Below are positions 27,043 through 36,065 of a DNA stretch of 61,292 nucleotides, piece after piece; within the stretch, counting starts at the first letter, position 1, and each line of letters begins with the position of its first letter. Made by a program: the position numbers and the translations under genes. Location: assembly GCA_903908065.1 (NCBI GenBank), contig CAIVQO010000064.1, forward strand, positions 1-61,292, read 5' to 3'. The DNA is from an uncultured beta proteobacterium (GTDB lineage: Bacteria; Pseudomonadota; Gammaproteobacteria; Burkholderiales; Rhodocyclaceae). A model generated the notes under the pieces. That model was not told where the DNA came from. It did not search any database and saw only the letters and a program-made list of their open reading frames with translations.

Positions 27043-27594
27043 CTAGGTTATCCGGTTTGATTCCAGATGACTAGTCGTGACTTCGATGCTGACCACGCTT
27101 TCGTAATCGAAGCTCAGCGTCATCCATTCTCGGGTTGGCAGTTTGCGGGTCATGCCGAGCAATACCTTCATGACGCCGGCGTGGGTTACCAGGCTGGCCT
27201 GCGCAATACCCTGCGCTGCAAGCTCCGCGACGAAGTTGGCTACCCGGGCTTGCAGCGCACCAACGGATTCGCCGCCCGGCGGCGTGTAGCCAAGCGGGTC
27301 GGCGGCCCAGCCGTCGAGGGCGGTGCGCTGGATCTGCTGCCAGGGCTTCATTTCCCATTCCCCGAAATGCATTTCCCGCAGGCGATCGTCATTGACCGGC
27401 GCGGGATGGAGCTGGGCGGCGAGTCGGTGGCAGCGCTGTAAAGGACTGCTGAAGACCGGGATGGCGGGTGGCAATTGCGGCCGGATGCGGCTGGCCGCAG
27501 CGGCGACGTCGCCGGCCAGTGCCAGGTCGCTGGCGCCATAGCAGATGCCGGCATCCACCAGCGGTGCCGGATGGCGAATCAGGAATAGCTGCAC
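27043..27594 (-). CDS. cobC: Alpha-ribazole phosphatase (histidine phosphatase family)
   Basis: 183 residues. [10 protein letters not shown] carries the phosphohistidine motif (RHP instead of the usual RHG). [17 protein letters not shown] and [13 protein letters not shown] complete the phosphoglycerate-mutase-like site. It dephosphorylates alpha-ribazole-5'-phosphate in cobalamin loop assembly. The GTG start lies within the last codons of cobS, a 16-base overlap. Third gene of the riboswitch-led cobT-cobS-cobC operon. Confidence 0.88.
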   Translation of the reverse strand: MQLFLIRHPAPLVDAGICYGASDLALAGDVAAAASRIRPQLPPAIPVFSSPLQRCHRLAAQLHPAPVNDDRLREMHFGEWEMKPWQQIQRTALDGWAADPLGYTPPGGESVGALQARVANFVAELAAQGIAQASLVTHAGVMKVLLGMTRKLPTREWMTLSFDYESVVSIEVTTSHLESNRIT

Positions 27595-28352
27595 AGCATG
27601 CCCAGGTAAAAGGCCAGCTCGGCGAGCTGCTGCGTGGCGCCGAGGCAGTCGCCGGTGTAGCCGCCGAGGCGGCGCCGAAAGTAACGTGCCGCCAGCAGGG
27701 TTACCAATGCGACCGCAGCGAGGGCCAGCAGAACATCGGCCCAGGGCAGCAGCAGGCAGGGTGCCAGGCCGCAGGCGATGGCGATGCCCAGCTCGCCCGG
27801 CGTCATGGCCTGCGCCAGCGGGCGGGACTTGGCACTGCCGTCGCTCTCGTCGCGGGCGTAGTCCATGAAAAATATCAGCATGGTCGCCGCCAGGCGCGAT
27901 GCGGCATGACCGGCCAGCAGCGCCAGGGCCAGAAAGGGCGGTCCAAACGCGCCGTCTAACTCGACCAGCGTCATCCACTTGGCCGACAGGAGCAGGATCA
28001 GTCCGATTACGGCGTAGCTGCCGACGCGCGAGTCCTTCATGATTGCCAGCACCTGCGCCTTCTCCCAGCCGCCGCCGAAGCCGTCACAGGCATCGGCGAA
28101 GCCGTCTTCATGGAAGCCGCCGGTGACCAGTACGGTTGCCGCCATGCCGAGCAGCACGGCAATGCCGATCGGCAGCGCCAGCACGGCCAGTTCGGTCACC
28201 ACCGCGCCGATGGCGCCGACCACGATGCCGACCAGCGGGAAGTAGCGTGCGGCGTGGTTCAGCTGCTCCGCCGAATGCCCGACCCAGGCCGGCACCGGCA
28301 GCCGGGTGAAGAAGCGCAGCGCGGCGAAGAAGTACTCGAGCTGCCGCTTCAT
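27579..28352 (-). CDS. cobS: Adenosylcobinamide-GDP ribazoletransferase
   Basis: 257 residues with several membrane helices. It joins adenosylcobinamide-GDP and alpha-ribazole into adenosylcobalamin at the inner membrane. Family marks are [38 protein letters not shown] (about 77-95, the Mg site) and [13 protein letters not shown]. The start overlaps the cobT stop by 4 bases (ATGA). Confidence 0.95.
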   Translation of the reverse strand: MKRQLEYFFAALRFFTRLPVPAWVGHSAEQLNHAARYFPLVGIVVGAIGAVVTELAVLALPIGIAVLLGMAATVLVTGGFHEDGFADACDGFGGGWEKAQVLAIMKDSRVGSYAVIGLILLLSAKWMTLVELDGAFGPPFLALALLAGHAASRLAATMLIFFMDYARDESDGSAKSRPLAQAMTPGELGIAIACGLAPCLLLPWADVLLALAAVALVTLLAARYFRRRLGGYTGDCLGATQQLAELAFYLGMLCSYS

Positions 28353-29440
28353 GCCTTGTCGCTGACCCCGGCCGATTCGAAGCTGGCCATTTCGTTGAGG
28401 AAGGCGCAGGCGGCGCGCAGCAGCGGCAGGGCCAATGCGGCGCCGGTGCCTTCGCCCAGGCGCAGGCCGAGGTCGAGCAGCGGCCTGGCGCCCAGCCAGT
28501 CGAGCTGGCGGCGATGGCCGGCTTCATTCGAGCAATGCGCGAAGACGCAGTAGTCGCGGATGTTCGGCGCCATGCTCGCCGCGACCAGCAGCGCGGCAGT
28601 GACGATGAAGCCGTCGATCAGCAGCACCATGCCGGCTTCGGCGGCCGCCAGCATGGCGCCCGCCAGCATGGCGATCTCAAAACCACCGAAGCGGGCGAGG
28701 ATGCGGTACGCATCCTCGCCCGTTGCGCCGCCGGCAGAGGGCCGTTCCTGCCACTTGGCCAGGGCCTGCGCCAGCAGCGCCTGCTTGCGCGCCAGGCCGG
28801 CGTCGTCCAGCCCGGTGCCGCGGCCGACGCAATCGGCCAAGGGCAGTCCGGTGATGCAATGCGTCAGCAGCGAGGCCGAGGCGGTGTTGCCGATGCCCAT
28901 TTCGCCGAAGGCGAGGACATTGCAGCCGCTTGCGCCAATCTCGCGCGCCAGGTCTGCACCGCGGCTCAGCGCCAGGGCGCATTCGGCCTCGCTCATGGCG
29001 GCGCCGTCGAGGTAATTCGCCGTACCGCCAGCGCCGACTTTCAGGTTGCGCAGGCCATCGCGCGCGCCGAATTCATGGGCCACGCCGGCATCGGCCACCA
29101 CCAGCTGCATGCCGGCCAGGCCGGCCAGCGCATTGATCGCGGCACCGCCGGCGAGGAAGTTCTCCACCATCTGCCAGGTCACGTCCTGCGGATAGGCCGA
29201 GACGCCGGCCTTCGCCGCGCCGTGGTCGCCGGCGCAGACCAGCACATGGGGATGCCGGATCGCGGGGTCGAGGCGGCGCTGGATCAGGCCCAGTTGCAGG
29301 GCGAGATCCTCCAGCCGGCCCAGCGCACCGGTGGGTTTGGTCTTGCGGTCGATTTTCTGTTGCAGCTCGGTGCTCAGCGAGCGATCCAGAGCGGCCACGG
29401 CAAAGCGCGGCCAAGCGGCGGGGGAATGCATCCGATTCAT
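28349..29440 (-). CDS. cobT: Nicotinate-nucleotide--dimethylbenzimidazole phosphoribosyltransferase
   Basis: 363 residues. It makes alpha-ribazole-5'-phosphate from DMB and nicotinate mononucleotide. Marks are [47 protein letters not shown] and the C-terminal [14 protein letters not shown], whose Glu is the catalytic base. ATG at 29440 has AAGGA upstream. The gene lies directly under a cobalamin riboswitch. A 24-bp repeat copy (29018-29041) encodes KVGAGGTA at about residues 134-141, next to the substrate-loop Gly-Thr. Confidence 0.95.
   Translation of the reverse strand: MNRMHSPAAWPRFAVAALDRSLSTELQQKIDRKTKPTGALGRLEDLALQLGLIQRRLDPAIRHPHVLVCAGDHGAAKAGVSAYPQDVTWQMVENFLAGGAAINALAGLAGMQLVVADAGVAHEFGARDGLRNLKVGAGGTANYLDGAAMSEAECALALSRGADLAREIGASGCNVLAFGEMGIGNTASASLLTHCITGLPLADCVGRGTGLDDAGLARKQALLAQALAKWQERPSAGGATGEDAYRILARFGGFEIAMLAGAMLAAAEAGMVLLIDGFIVTAALLVAASMAPNIRDYCVFAHCSNEAGHRRQLDWLGARPLLDLGLRLGEGTGAALALPLLRAACAFLNEMASFESAGVSDKA
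29018..29041 (+). repeat. 24-bp dispersed repeat, copy 6 (antisense within cobT)
   Basis: CGCCGT, ACCGCC, AGCGCCGACTTT. Reads AAAGTCGGCG on the cobT coding strand, in frame as KVGAGGTA. Confidence 0.5.
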
Positions 29441-29509
29441 CCTTTTGACAAGCGGTGCGAACCGGCGCGGCGCGTCCAAACGCCACGCCAGCCCGCGCCA
29501 CGGGCTTGA

Positions 29510-29680
29510 CGAAAATGACCGGTCGGTCTTCTGGCTCCCGGATCGTCCTTTGCCTGCGCCTTCCCGGGCCTAGCCCAGTGGCATCTGCAAGCATCGTCCC
29601 CGGTTACAGCGGCGGGCCCGCCACGGAATCGCACCGTGTTCCCAGGAAGCGCCCGCTGCGCGGAGGCTTCCACCGAATCA
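29510..29680 (-). ncRNA. Cobalamin (B12) riboswitch
   Basis: Upstream of cobT on the minus strand. In transcript order: GGGAACACGGTGCGATTCC, GCGGGCCCGCCGCTGTAA, GCCACTGG, GGGAAGGC, and the B12 box AGCCAGAAGACCGACC (about 29521-29536). These match the conserved core of the AdoCbl riboswitch. A GC-rich hairpin (29490-29506) lies between it and the cobT ribosome site and may be the expression platform. It should switch off cobTSC when B12 is plentiful. Edges are approximate. It fills the gap between cobT and the next minus-strand gene. Confidence 0.93.
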
Positions 29681-29757
29681 GGGCGGATTATGGCGCCGCG
29701 CCGCGGCTTCTGCAATTGGCAAACCTGCGTGCCGGGCGCCGCCGCGGCCGGCCCGGT

Positions 29758-30453
29758 TCAGGCGAACCACTCCCGCATCAAGGCCGTTTCACGTGCGGTG
29801 ACGGTGGCGAGGAACTCGTCGGCGCCGTCCATCGCGCTGAAGGCATCGAAACCGCGCTGGAGGAAGGAATGCAGCGCCGCAAGGCCGGCGAGTCGGGCCG
29901 GGCCTTCCATGAGGCGCAGCGACATCCGGATCAGCGGCATGCGCGTCAGGCGGTCCAGGGTCTTGCCGAGGTGGTCGATCAGGGCGATCTGGGTCTCCCG
30001 GTCGGCCCGGCGGCCGCAGGTGCGGTAGGCGGCAACATATGCGGCCATGTCGATGTCGCGGCTGCGTCCGGCCGCGCGCAAGGCCAGCACCATGTCGGTG
30101 TCGAGCGATTCGGAGAGCGTATCCATCCTCACCGCGTCGAGCAGCGCCTGCAGGGCCCGCGCCGGCAACACCCGCACCATCACCGGCACTACGCGCGCAA
30201 GCTCGTCGTCGCGGCTGCGAAAGTCCTTGGGGCCATACAGGTCGCTGAGGAAAAAGCTCGCCGCCGGGGCATGGCGTTCACTGGCCAGCAGGTCGGCATA
30301 GGTCCGCGCCAGGCGGTCTGCCTGCCATTGCTTGAGCAGCGGGTAGTCCTCGGCGGCAGGGTCGGCGGCGCGCGCGGCGCGCAGTTCGCGCGCCTCGGCG
30401 ATGCTGGCTGCCAGCTCGCGACCGACACTGGCCTTGTCCGGTTCGTCGTCCAT
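29758..30453 (-). CDS. Conserved protein of unknown function (FFLxDLYG family)
   Basis: 231 residues, soluble and mostly helical. The marked segment is ASFFLSDLYGPKDFRSRDDE (about 65-84), which I recognise as a conserved hypothetical family in beta/gammaproteobacteria, without assigned role. The remainder is Arg/Ala/Leu-rich helices, with no catalytic motif seen. It lies upstream of the riboswitch in the same direction and diverges from the aldehyde dehydrogenase gene. Confidence 0.75.
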   Translation of the reverse strand: MDDEPDKASVGRELAASIAEARELRAARAADPAAEDYPLLKQWQADRLARTYADLLASERHAPAASFFLSDLYGPKDFRSRDDELARVVPVMVRVLPARALQALLDAVRMDTLSESLDTDMVLALRAAGRSRDIDMAAYVAAYRTCGRRADRETQIALIDHLGKTLDRLTRMPLIRMSLRLMEGPARLAGLAALHSFLQRGFDAFSAMDGADEFLATVTARETALMREWFA

Positions 30454-30567
30454 TTGGCGAATTATCCCGCCGCGCCCAACCTTGGTTAGAGTAGCCTGCC
30501 TAATCCATCCCGGCGGCGACGAATAAACTGCCGGAATACCCGCTGCCCATCCAGGAGGAGACTTGGA

Positions 30568-32013
30568 ATGAACGCCATCGATACGGCGCTAAGCGACGCA
30601 GCACAACAGGCCGGCACCAGCAGCGCCTTCCGTCGCCAGTTCGACGCCATGCATGCCGCCACCCGGCGCAATGCGGCAGTCGCGCGCGCCGCGCGGCAGG
30701 CGCGCCTCGACGCCCTGTTCGACCTGGTGCACGAGAACGGTGAGCGCTTCGTCGAGGCGATTGCCGCCGATTTCGGCCACCGCTCGGCGCACGAGACGCG
30801 CCTGCTGGAACTCTTTCCCAGCCTGGAGGCGGTGCGCCATACGCGGTCGCATTTAGCCGGCTGGATGAAGCCGCAGGGCAAGTCACCGTCGATCTGGTTC
30901 CGCCCCGGTCGGGCCAAGATCGTGATGCAGCCGCTGGGCGTGGTGGGCATCATCGTGCCCTGGAACTACCCGCTGTTTCTCGCCATCTCGCCCATGGCAG
31001 CGGCGCTCGCCGCTGGCAACCGGGTAATGGTCAAGATGTCGGAATTCACGCCGCGCACCGGCGAACTGCTGGCCAGCCTGGTCACCCGCTATTTCGCCCC
31101 GGAGGATGTCAGCGTGGTGCTGGGCGATGCCACGGTGGGCGCCGATTTCGCCCGCCTGCCCTTCGACCACCTGCTGTTCACCGGCTCGACCAAGGTCGGC
31201 CACGACATCATGCGCATGGCGGCGGAAAACCTGACGCCGGTCACGCTCGAGCTTGGCGGCAAGTCGCCGGCCATCGTGGCGTCCGACTACCCGCTGGAGA
31301 AGGCGGCCGAGCGCATCGTGGTCGGCAAACTGCTGAACGCCGGCCAGACCTGCATCGCTCCCGACTACGTGCTGGTGCCGGCCGGACGCGAACAGGCCTT
31401 CGTCGAGGCCGCGCGTGCGGTAGTGGCGAAATGCTGGCCCGAGCTTGGCGCCACGCCCGATTACACGGCCATCGTCAATGATCGCCACTATCAACGCCTG
31501 CAGGCCTACGTCGAGGATGCGCGCCAGCGCGGCGCCCGCATCGAGCCGCTGTCGTCGGCCCAGCCCGATGCCGCGCGACGCCGCTTGCCGCCGCTGGCCC
31601 TGCTGGACGTCAATGACGACATGCGCGTGATGCAGGACGAAATCTTCGGCCCGCTGCTGCCGGTGCTGCCCTATCGCGACCTCGACGCCGCGATTGCCTG
31701 GGTGAACCAGCATCCGCGTCCCCTGGCCCTGTATTTCTTCGGCAACGATGGCGCCCAGCGCGACCGCGTGCTGGAGGAAACCGTGGCCGGCGGCGTCACG
31801 GTCAATGACACCATCCTGCACATCGCGCAGGAGAACCTGCCCTTCGGCGGCGTCGGCCCCAGCGGCATGGGCCACTACCACGGCAGCGAGGGCTTCAAGA
31901 CCTTCTCCAAGCAGAAGGCCGTGTTCTATCAATCGAGGCTCAATGGCATGTCCTTGTTCAATCCGCCCTACGGCGCCTTGTTCGAGCGCCTCGCCAAATT
32001 CCTCATGCGCTGA
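30568..32013 (+). CDS. Coniferyl-aldehyde-type aldehyde dehydrogenase
   Basis: 481 residues, NAD(P)-dependent. IIVPWNYPLFLAISPMAAAL, FTGSTKVG, catalytic Glu in VTLELGGKSP and catalytic Cys in NAGQTCIAPDYVLV, which fits the coniferyl aldehyde / fatty aldehyde branch. The C-terminus YQSRLNGMSLFNPPYG has the family's hydrophobic end. In this setting a long-chain aldehyde is as likely a substrate as coniferaldehyde. AGGAGG ribosome site. First gene of the lipid cluster; its stop overlaps a degenerate copy of the 24-bp repeat. Confidence 0.9.
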   Translation: MNAIDTALSDAAQQAGTSSAFRRQFDAMHAATRRNAAVARAARQARLDALFDLVHENGERFVEAIAADFGHRSAHETRLLELFPSLEAVRHTRSHLAGWMKPQGKSPSIWFRPGRAKIVMQPLGVVGIIVPWNYPLFLAISPMAAALAAGNRVMVKMSEFTPRTGELLASLVTRYFAPEDVSVVLGDATVGADFARLPFDHLLFTGSTKVGHDIMRMAAENLTPVTLELGGKSPAIVASDYPLEKAAERIVVGKLLNAGQTCIAPDYVLVPAGREQAFVEAARAVVAKCWPELGATPDYTAIVNDRHYQRLQAYVEDARQRGARIEPLSSAQPDAARRRLPPLALLDVNDDMRVMQDEIFGPLLPVLPYRDLDAAIAWVNQHPRPLALYFFGNDGAQRDRVLEETVAGGVTVNDTILHIAQENLPFGGVGPSGMGHYHGSEGFKTFSKQKAVFYQSRLNGMSLFNPPYGALFERLAKFLMR

Positions 32014-32036
32014 AAGTCGGCGATGGCGGCACGCCA
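32013..32036 (-). repeat. 24-bp dispersed repeat, degenerate copy 7 (gene junction)
   Basis: AAAGTCGGCG followed by ATGGCGGCACGCCA on the plus strand. The right half is intact and the left arm has drifted. It begins right after the aldehyde dehydrogenase TGA and contains the lipase start codon. Confidence 0.4.
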
Positions 32037-32931
32037 ATTTCGCTGGGTTTTGCTGGGCGAATTCTTCATCTACGGGCTGCTGGGCGTCTGGCTGACCTCA
32101 CGCGCCGGCTGGTCGCCGGGACACGCCCTCGCGCTTGCCATTGCAGCCTTCCTTGGCCTGCGCCTGATGCTGGTCGGGCTGACTTTTGTCCTGATGCTCA
32201 AGGGTCGCGGCGAGCTTGCGCCCGAGCTGCGCCTCGGGCCACTGGCAGCGTTGCGCATGGTGCTGGAGGAATACGTCGCCATGATCCTGCTGTTTGCCGT
32301 GATCCTGCCCTTCGAGGCATTCTGGATGCGACCGGATCGCCTGGCGCCGCCGGCCGGCGGGCGCCTGCCGCTGTTGCTGATCCATGGCTACCAATGCAAC
32401 CGGGCCTTCTGGTTCTGGCAGCGGCCGCTGCTCGAAGCCGCCGGTTGGGTCGTGGCGACGCACAGCCTGGAGCCGGTGTATTCCGAAATTGATGCCTATG
32501 CCGAAGGAATCGCGCGGCGCATCGATGAGGTGCTTGCCGCGACCGGTGCGCCGCAGCTGATCCTGGTCGGCCACAGCATGGGCGGCCTGGCATCGCGCGC
32601 CTACCTGCGGCGTCATGGCGTGGCCAAGGTGGCGCGCCTGGTGACCCTGGGCTCACCGCATCAGGGCACGCTGCTGGCCGGCCTGGGCCTGGGGCCGAAT
32701 GCGCGCCAGATGCGCATCGGCAGCCCCTGGCTGCGCGCTCTGGCGGCGCCGCTGCCCGTCGGTTCGGTGTCCATCTACAGTTGCCATGACAACTATGTGT
32801 ATCCGCAGCAGGCCTGTTCGAGGCTGGATGGGGCGGCCACGGTCGCCATCGGCGGCGTCAGCCACCTCGGCATGGCGTTCTCGCCGGTGGTGCGGGCCAG
32901 CCTGCTGCAGGCACTGGAGTCGGGGCTATGA
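32023..32931 (+). CDS. Membrane-anchored alpha/beta-hydrolase (lipase/esterase)
   Basis: 302 residues. The N-terminal 105 residues contain about three hydrophobic helices. The hydrolase fold follows: LLLIHGYQCNRAFW (oxyanion region), nucleophile box VGHSMGGLASRAYL (Ser at about 187), and a final His near GGVSHLGM. Resembles triacylglycerol lipases / PGAP1-like esterases. It may mobilise stored neutral lipid. The start ATG is 9 bases after the aldehyde dehydrogenase stop. Confidence 0.87.
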   Translation: MAARQFRWVLLGEFFIYGLLGVWLTSRAGWSPGHALALAIAAFLGLRLMLVGLTFVLMLKGRGELAPELRLGPLAALRMVLEEYVAMILLFAVILPFEAFWMRPDRLAPPAGGRLPLLLIHGYQCNRAFWFWQRPLLEAAGWVVATHSLEPVYSEIDAYAEGIARRIDEVLAATGAPQLILVGHSMGGLASRAYLRRHGVAKVARLVTLGSPHQGTLLAGLGLGPNARQMRIGSPWLRALAAPLPVGSVSIYSCHDNYVYPQQACSRLDGAATVAIGGVSHLGMAFSPVVRASLLQALESGL

Positions 32932-32952
32932 ATCGGAAGAATCGAGGATGTC

Positions 32953-34551
32953 ATGAGTGAATTCGACTACATCGTGGTGGGTGGCGGGGCCGGCGGCTGC
33001 GCCTTGGCAGGGCGGCTCTCGGAAGATCCCGGCGTCAGGGTGTGCCTGCTCGAAGCCGGCAAGGACGACGACCAGCTGCTGATCAAGGTGCCGTTCTGCA
33101 CCGCGCTGATGCTGCCGACTTCAATCAACAACTGGGCTTTCGAAACCGTGCCGCAGCCGGGGCTGAATGGCCGTCGCGGCTACATGCCGCGCGGCAAGGC
33201 GATGGGCGGTTCGACCTCGATCAACGCCATGGTTTATACGCGCGGCCATCCGTGGGATTACGACCGCTGGGCGGGGCTGGGCAACGCAGGGTGGTCCTGG
33301 AACGAGGTCTTGCCCTACTTCAGGAAGTCGGAGCACAACGAGAACTTCGGCGGTGAATATCACGGGCAGGACGGGCCCCTCAACGTTGCGAATCTGCGCT
33401 CGATGAATCCCTTCCAGCAAATCTACCTTGAGGCGGCACGCCAGACCGGCTTCAAGCTGATCGACGACTTCAATGGCGCCGACCAGGAAGGCATCGGCAT
33501 CTACCAGGTGATGCAGAAGAACGGCGAACGCTGGAACGCGGCGCGCGCCTATCTGGCACCGCACCTGGCCAGCCGGCCGAACCTGACGGTGCTTACCCAG
33601 GCGCGGGCGCGCCGCATCCTGTTTTCCGGCAAGCGGGCGAGCGGCGTCGAGTTCCTGCAGGGCGGCGCACTGCGTACCCTCCAGGCCCGGCGTGAAGTGA
33701 TCCTCGCCGCCGGTGCGATCCAGTCACCGCAGCTGCTGATGCTGTCGGGCGTGGGTGCCGGCGCGGAGCTGCAGCAGTTTGGCATTCCGGTGATCCATGA
33801 CCTCCCCGGCGTTGGCAAGAACCTGCAGGACCATCCCGACTACGTCTTCAATTACCGCGCCAAATCGATGGACCTGCTCGGCATTTCGCTTGGCGGCGGG
33901 CTGCACATGATGAAGGAGGTCGGCCGCTATCGGCGCGAACGTACCGGCATGATGAGTTCGAACGGCGCCGAGGGCGGCGGCTTCCTGCGCCGCTTCCCAG
34001 ATTCCCCGGCGCCGGAGTTCCAGCTGCATTTCGTGGTCGGCATGATCGACAACCATGCGCGCAAACTGCACTTGGGCCATGGCTATTCCTGCCATATCTG
34101 CCTGCTGCGGCCGAAGAGCGTCGGCACCCTGGCGCTGGCCAGCGCCGATCCGCTGGCGGCGCCGCGCATCGACCCCAACTTCTTCGGCCACGCAGACGAC
34201 CTCGAGGCCATGGTCGACGGATTCAAGCTGACCCGCAAGCTGATGGATGCGCCCATCCTCAAGGGCATTCGCAGCGGCGAGGTATATACCGCCGGTGTGA
34301 ATACCGACGATGCAATACGCGAGGAACTGAAGAGGCGCTCCGACACCATTTACCACCCGATAGGTACCTGCAAGATGGGCAGTGATGCCGCGTCGGTGGT
34401 CGATTCGCGCCTGCGCGTCCATGGCCTTGAAGGCCTGCGCGTGGTCGATGCCTCCATCATGCCGACGCTAATCGGCGGCAATACCACGGCGCCGACGTTG
34501 ATGATCGCGGAAAAGGCCGCTGACATGATACGCAGCGATGCCGCCGGCTGA
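32953..34551 (+). CDS. GMC family FAD-dependent alcohol dehydrogenase
   Basis: 532 residues of the choline-dehydrogenase / AlkJ type. The N-terminal dinucleotide fold is YIVVGGGAGGCALAGRLSED, with GMC signature 1 in RGKAMGGSTSINAMVY (about 78-93), signature 2 in GAIQSPQLLMLSGVG, and catalytic His/Asn in YHPIGTCKMGSD and GGNTTAPTLM. It oxidises primary alcohols to aldehydes, passing electrons to quinone. With the aldehyde dehydrogenase upstream it forms an alcohol-to-acid route, suited to wax ester or alkane-derived alcohols. Confidence 0.92.
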   Translation: MSEFDYIVVGGGAGGCALAGRLSEDPGVRVCLLEAGKDDDQLLIKVPFCTALMLPTSINNWAFETVPQPGLNGRRGYMPRGKAMGGSTSINAMVYTRGHPWDYDRWAGLGNAGWSWNEVLPYFRKSEHNENFGGEYHGQDGPLNVANLRSMNPFQQIYLEAARQTGFKLIDDFNGADQEGIGIYQVMQKNGERWNAARAYLAPHLASRPNLTVLTQARARRILFSGKRASGVEFLQGGALRTLQARREVILAAGAIQSPQLLMLSGVGAGAELQQFGIPVIHDLPGVGKNLQDHPDYVFNYRAKSMDLLGISLGGGLHMMKEVGRYRRERTGMMSSNGAEGGGFLRRFPDSPAPEFQLHFVVGMIDNHARKLHLGHGYSCHICLLRPKSVGTLALASADPLAAPRIDPNFFGHADDLEAMVDGFKLTRKLMDAPILKGIRSGEVYTAGVNTDDAIREELKRRSDTIYHPIGTCKMGSDAASVVDSRLRVHGLEGLRVVDASIMPTLIGGNTTAPTLMIAEKAADMIRSDAAG

Positions 34552-34645
34552 TGTTGGATGATAGAGTTCCGGATTCGGGACGGATGATGCTCGGCGCAAA
34601 CACGGGGACAAGCCCGGCGGGCGTTTGTTTTGGAGGAGAGTTTCC

Positions 34646-36007
34646 TTGATATCGGATTTCATCAGCGATTCGTTGCGCACCTCGGCACTTGGTGCCGCCA
34701 TGAAGGGCGCCGGCCTCGCCGTGCGCTTCCTGCCCATCCCGCAGCCCACGATCCTGGTCGGACCGGGCGCCAGCGCCAGGCTGGGACAGACCATCGCCGG
34801 CTTCGGCCACGGCAAAATCCTAATCGTTACCGACAGCGTCGTCTCCAAGCTGGGCCTGCTCAAGGACCTGACCGAGGCATTGACGGCGGGTGGCACGCAG
34901 TACGTGGTATTCGATGCCATCACACCGGATGCGCCGATCCCGCTGATCGAGGACGGCATCGAGTTCTTCTGCGCCAACGGCTGCGATGCCATCGTGGCGG
35001 TTGGCGGCGGTTCCTCGATGGATGCGTCGAAGGCGATCGCCGCCGCGGTCTCCAATCCAGGCAAGTCGCTGCGCGAACTGGCCGGCTATTTCAAGGGCCT
35101 CAGCACGCCGGTGAAGATCTACGCCGTGCCCACCACGGCCGGCACCGGTTCCGAAGTGACCGTCGCCGCGGTGATTTCCGACCCCGAACGGCAGGCCAAG
35201 CTGGTGATCGTCGATACGCGCCTGGTGCCCAAGATGGCGGCGCTCGATCCCTGCCTGATGACCGGCCTGCCGCCGCCGATTACCGCGGCAACCGGCATCG
35301 ATGCGCTGACCCACGCGATCGAATCCTTCATCGGCAAATGGGCCAACCCCTATACTGATGACTTGGCCCTGTCGGCCGTCGGCCTGATTTTCGACAACCT
35401 GCGCACCGCCTATGCCGACGGGACCAATCTCGCGGCGCGCGAAAAAATGGCGCTCGCCGCCACCTATGCCGGCCTGGCCTTCACCCGTGCCAACGTCGGT
35501 TACGTGCATGCCATTGCGCACCAGTTCGGCGGCAGGTACCACACGCCCCACGGCCTGGCCAATGCCATCATGCTGCCCTTGGTCCTCAAGTATTCGTTGC
35601 CGGCCGTAACCGAACGGCTTGCCATCCTGGCGGTGCGCGCCAAACTGGGCAAGGAAAACGAAGGCGACGACGCGCTGGCGCAGAAATTCCTCGACGGGGT
35701 CGTGCAGCTCAATCGCGACCTCGGCATCCCGACCTTCCTGGCTGCGCTGAAGAAGTCCGACATCCCGCAGCTGGCCGAGGCGGCCTGCCGCGAGGCGCAC
35801 ACGGGCTACCCGGTGCCGCGCTACATGACGCAGGCGCAGTGCGAGGACCTGATCCGCCAGGTGCTGCCGCCGGAGGCAACGGCAAAGGCGCCGGAGGCCG
35901 CACCCAAAAAGGCAGCCGCGGCGCCGAAGAAGAAGCCTGCGGCCGAACCCAAGAAGCCCGCTGCAAGTCCCAAGAAGCCGCCTCCGCGCGCGAAGAAGCC
36001 GGACTGA
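34646..36007 (+). CDS. Iron-containing alcohol dehydrogenase with Lys/Pro/Ala tail
   Basis: 453 residues from TTG at 34646, the start that fits the GGAGGAG ribosome site. GGGSSMDASKAIA binds NAD(P), and VHAIAHQFGGRYHTPHG carries metal-binding His residues. The catalytic part ends near residue 412. About 40 residues of Ala/Lys/Pro repeats follow (PEAAPKKAAAAPKKK and similar), like histone H1 or PhaF tails and absent from ordinary family members. It could reduce the fatty aldehyde made by the next gene's product, or oxidise alcohols. Confidence 0.9.
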   Translation: MISDFISDSLRTSALGAAMKGAGLAVRFLPIPQPTILVGPGASARLGQTIAGFGHGKILIVTDSVVSKLGLLKDLTEALTAGGTQYVVFDAITPDAPIPLIEDGIEFFCANGCDAIVAVGGGSSMDASKAIAAAVSNPGKSLRELAGYFKGLSTPVKIYAVPTTAGTGSEVTVAAVISDPERQAKLVIVDTRLVPKMAALDPCLMTGLPPPITAATGIDALTHAIESFIGKWANPYTDDLALSAVGLIFDNLRTAYADGTNLAAREKMALAATYAGLAFTRANVGYVHAIAHQFGGRYHTPHGLANAIMLPLVLKYSLPAVTERLAILAVRAKLGKENEGDDALAQKFLDGVVQLNRDLGIPTFLAALKKSDIPQLAEAACREAHTGYPVPRYMTQAQCEDLIRQVLPPEATAKAPEAAPKKAAAAPKKKPAAEPKKPAASPKKPPPRAKKPD

Positions 36008-36065
36008 TGTCCGGTCTCCCGCGCCGCGCTGAAGGCGGTCAATCCAACAGACGAGGATCGATGTG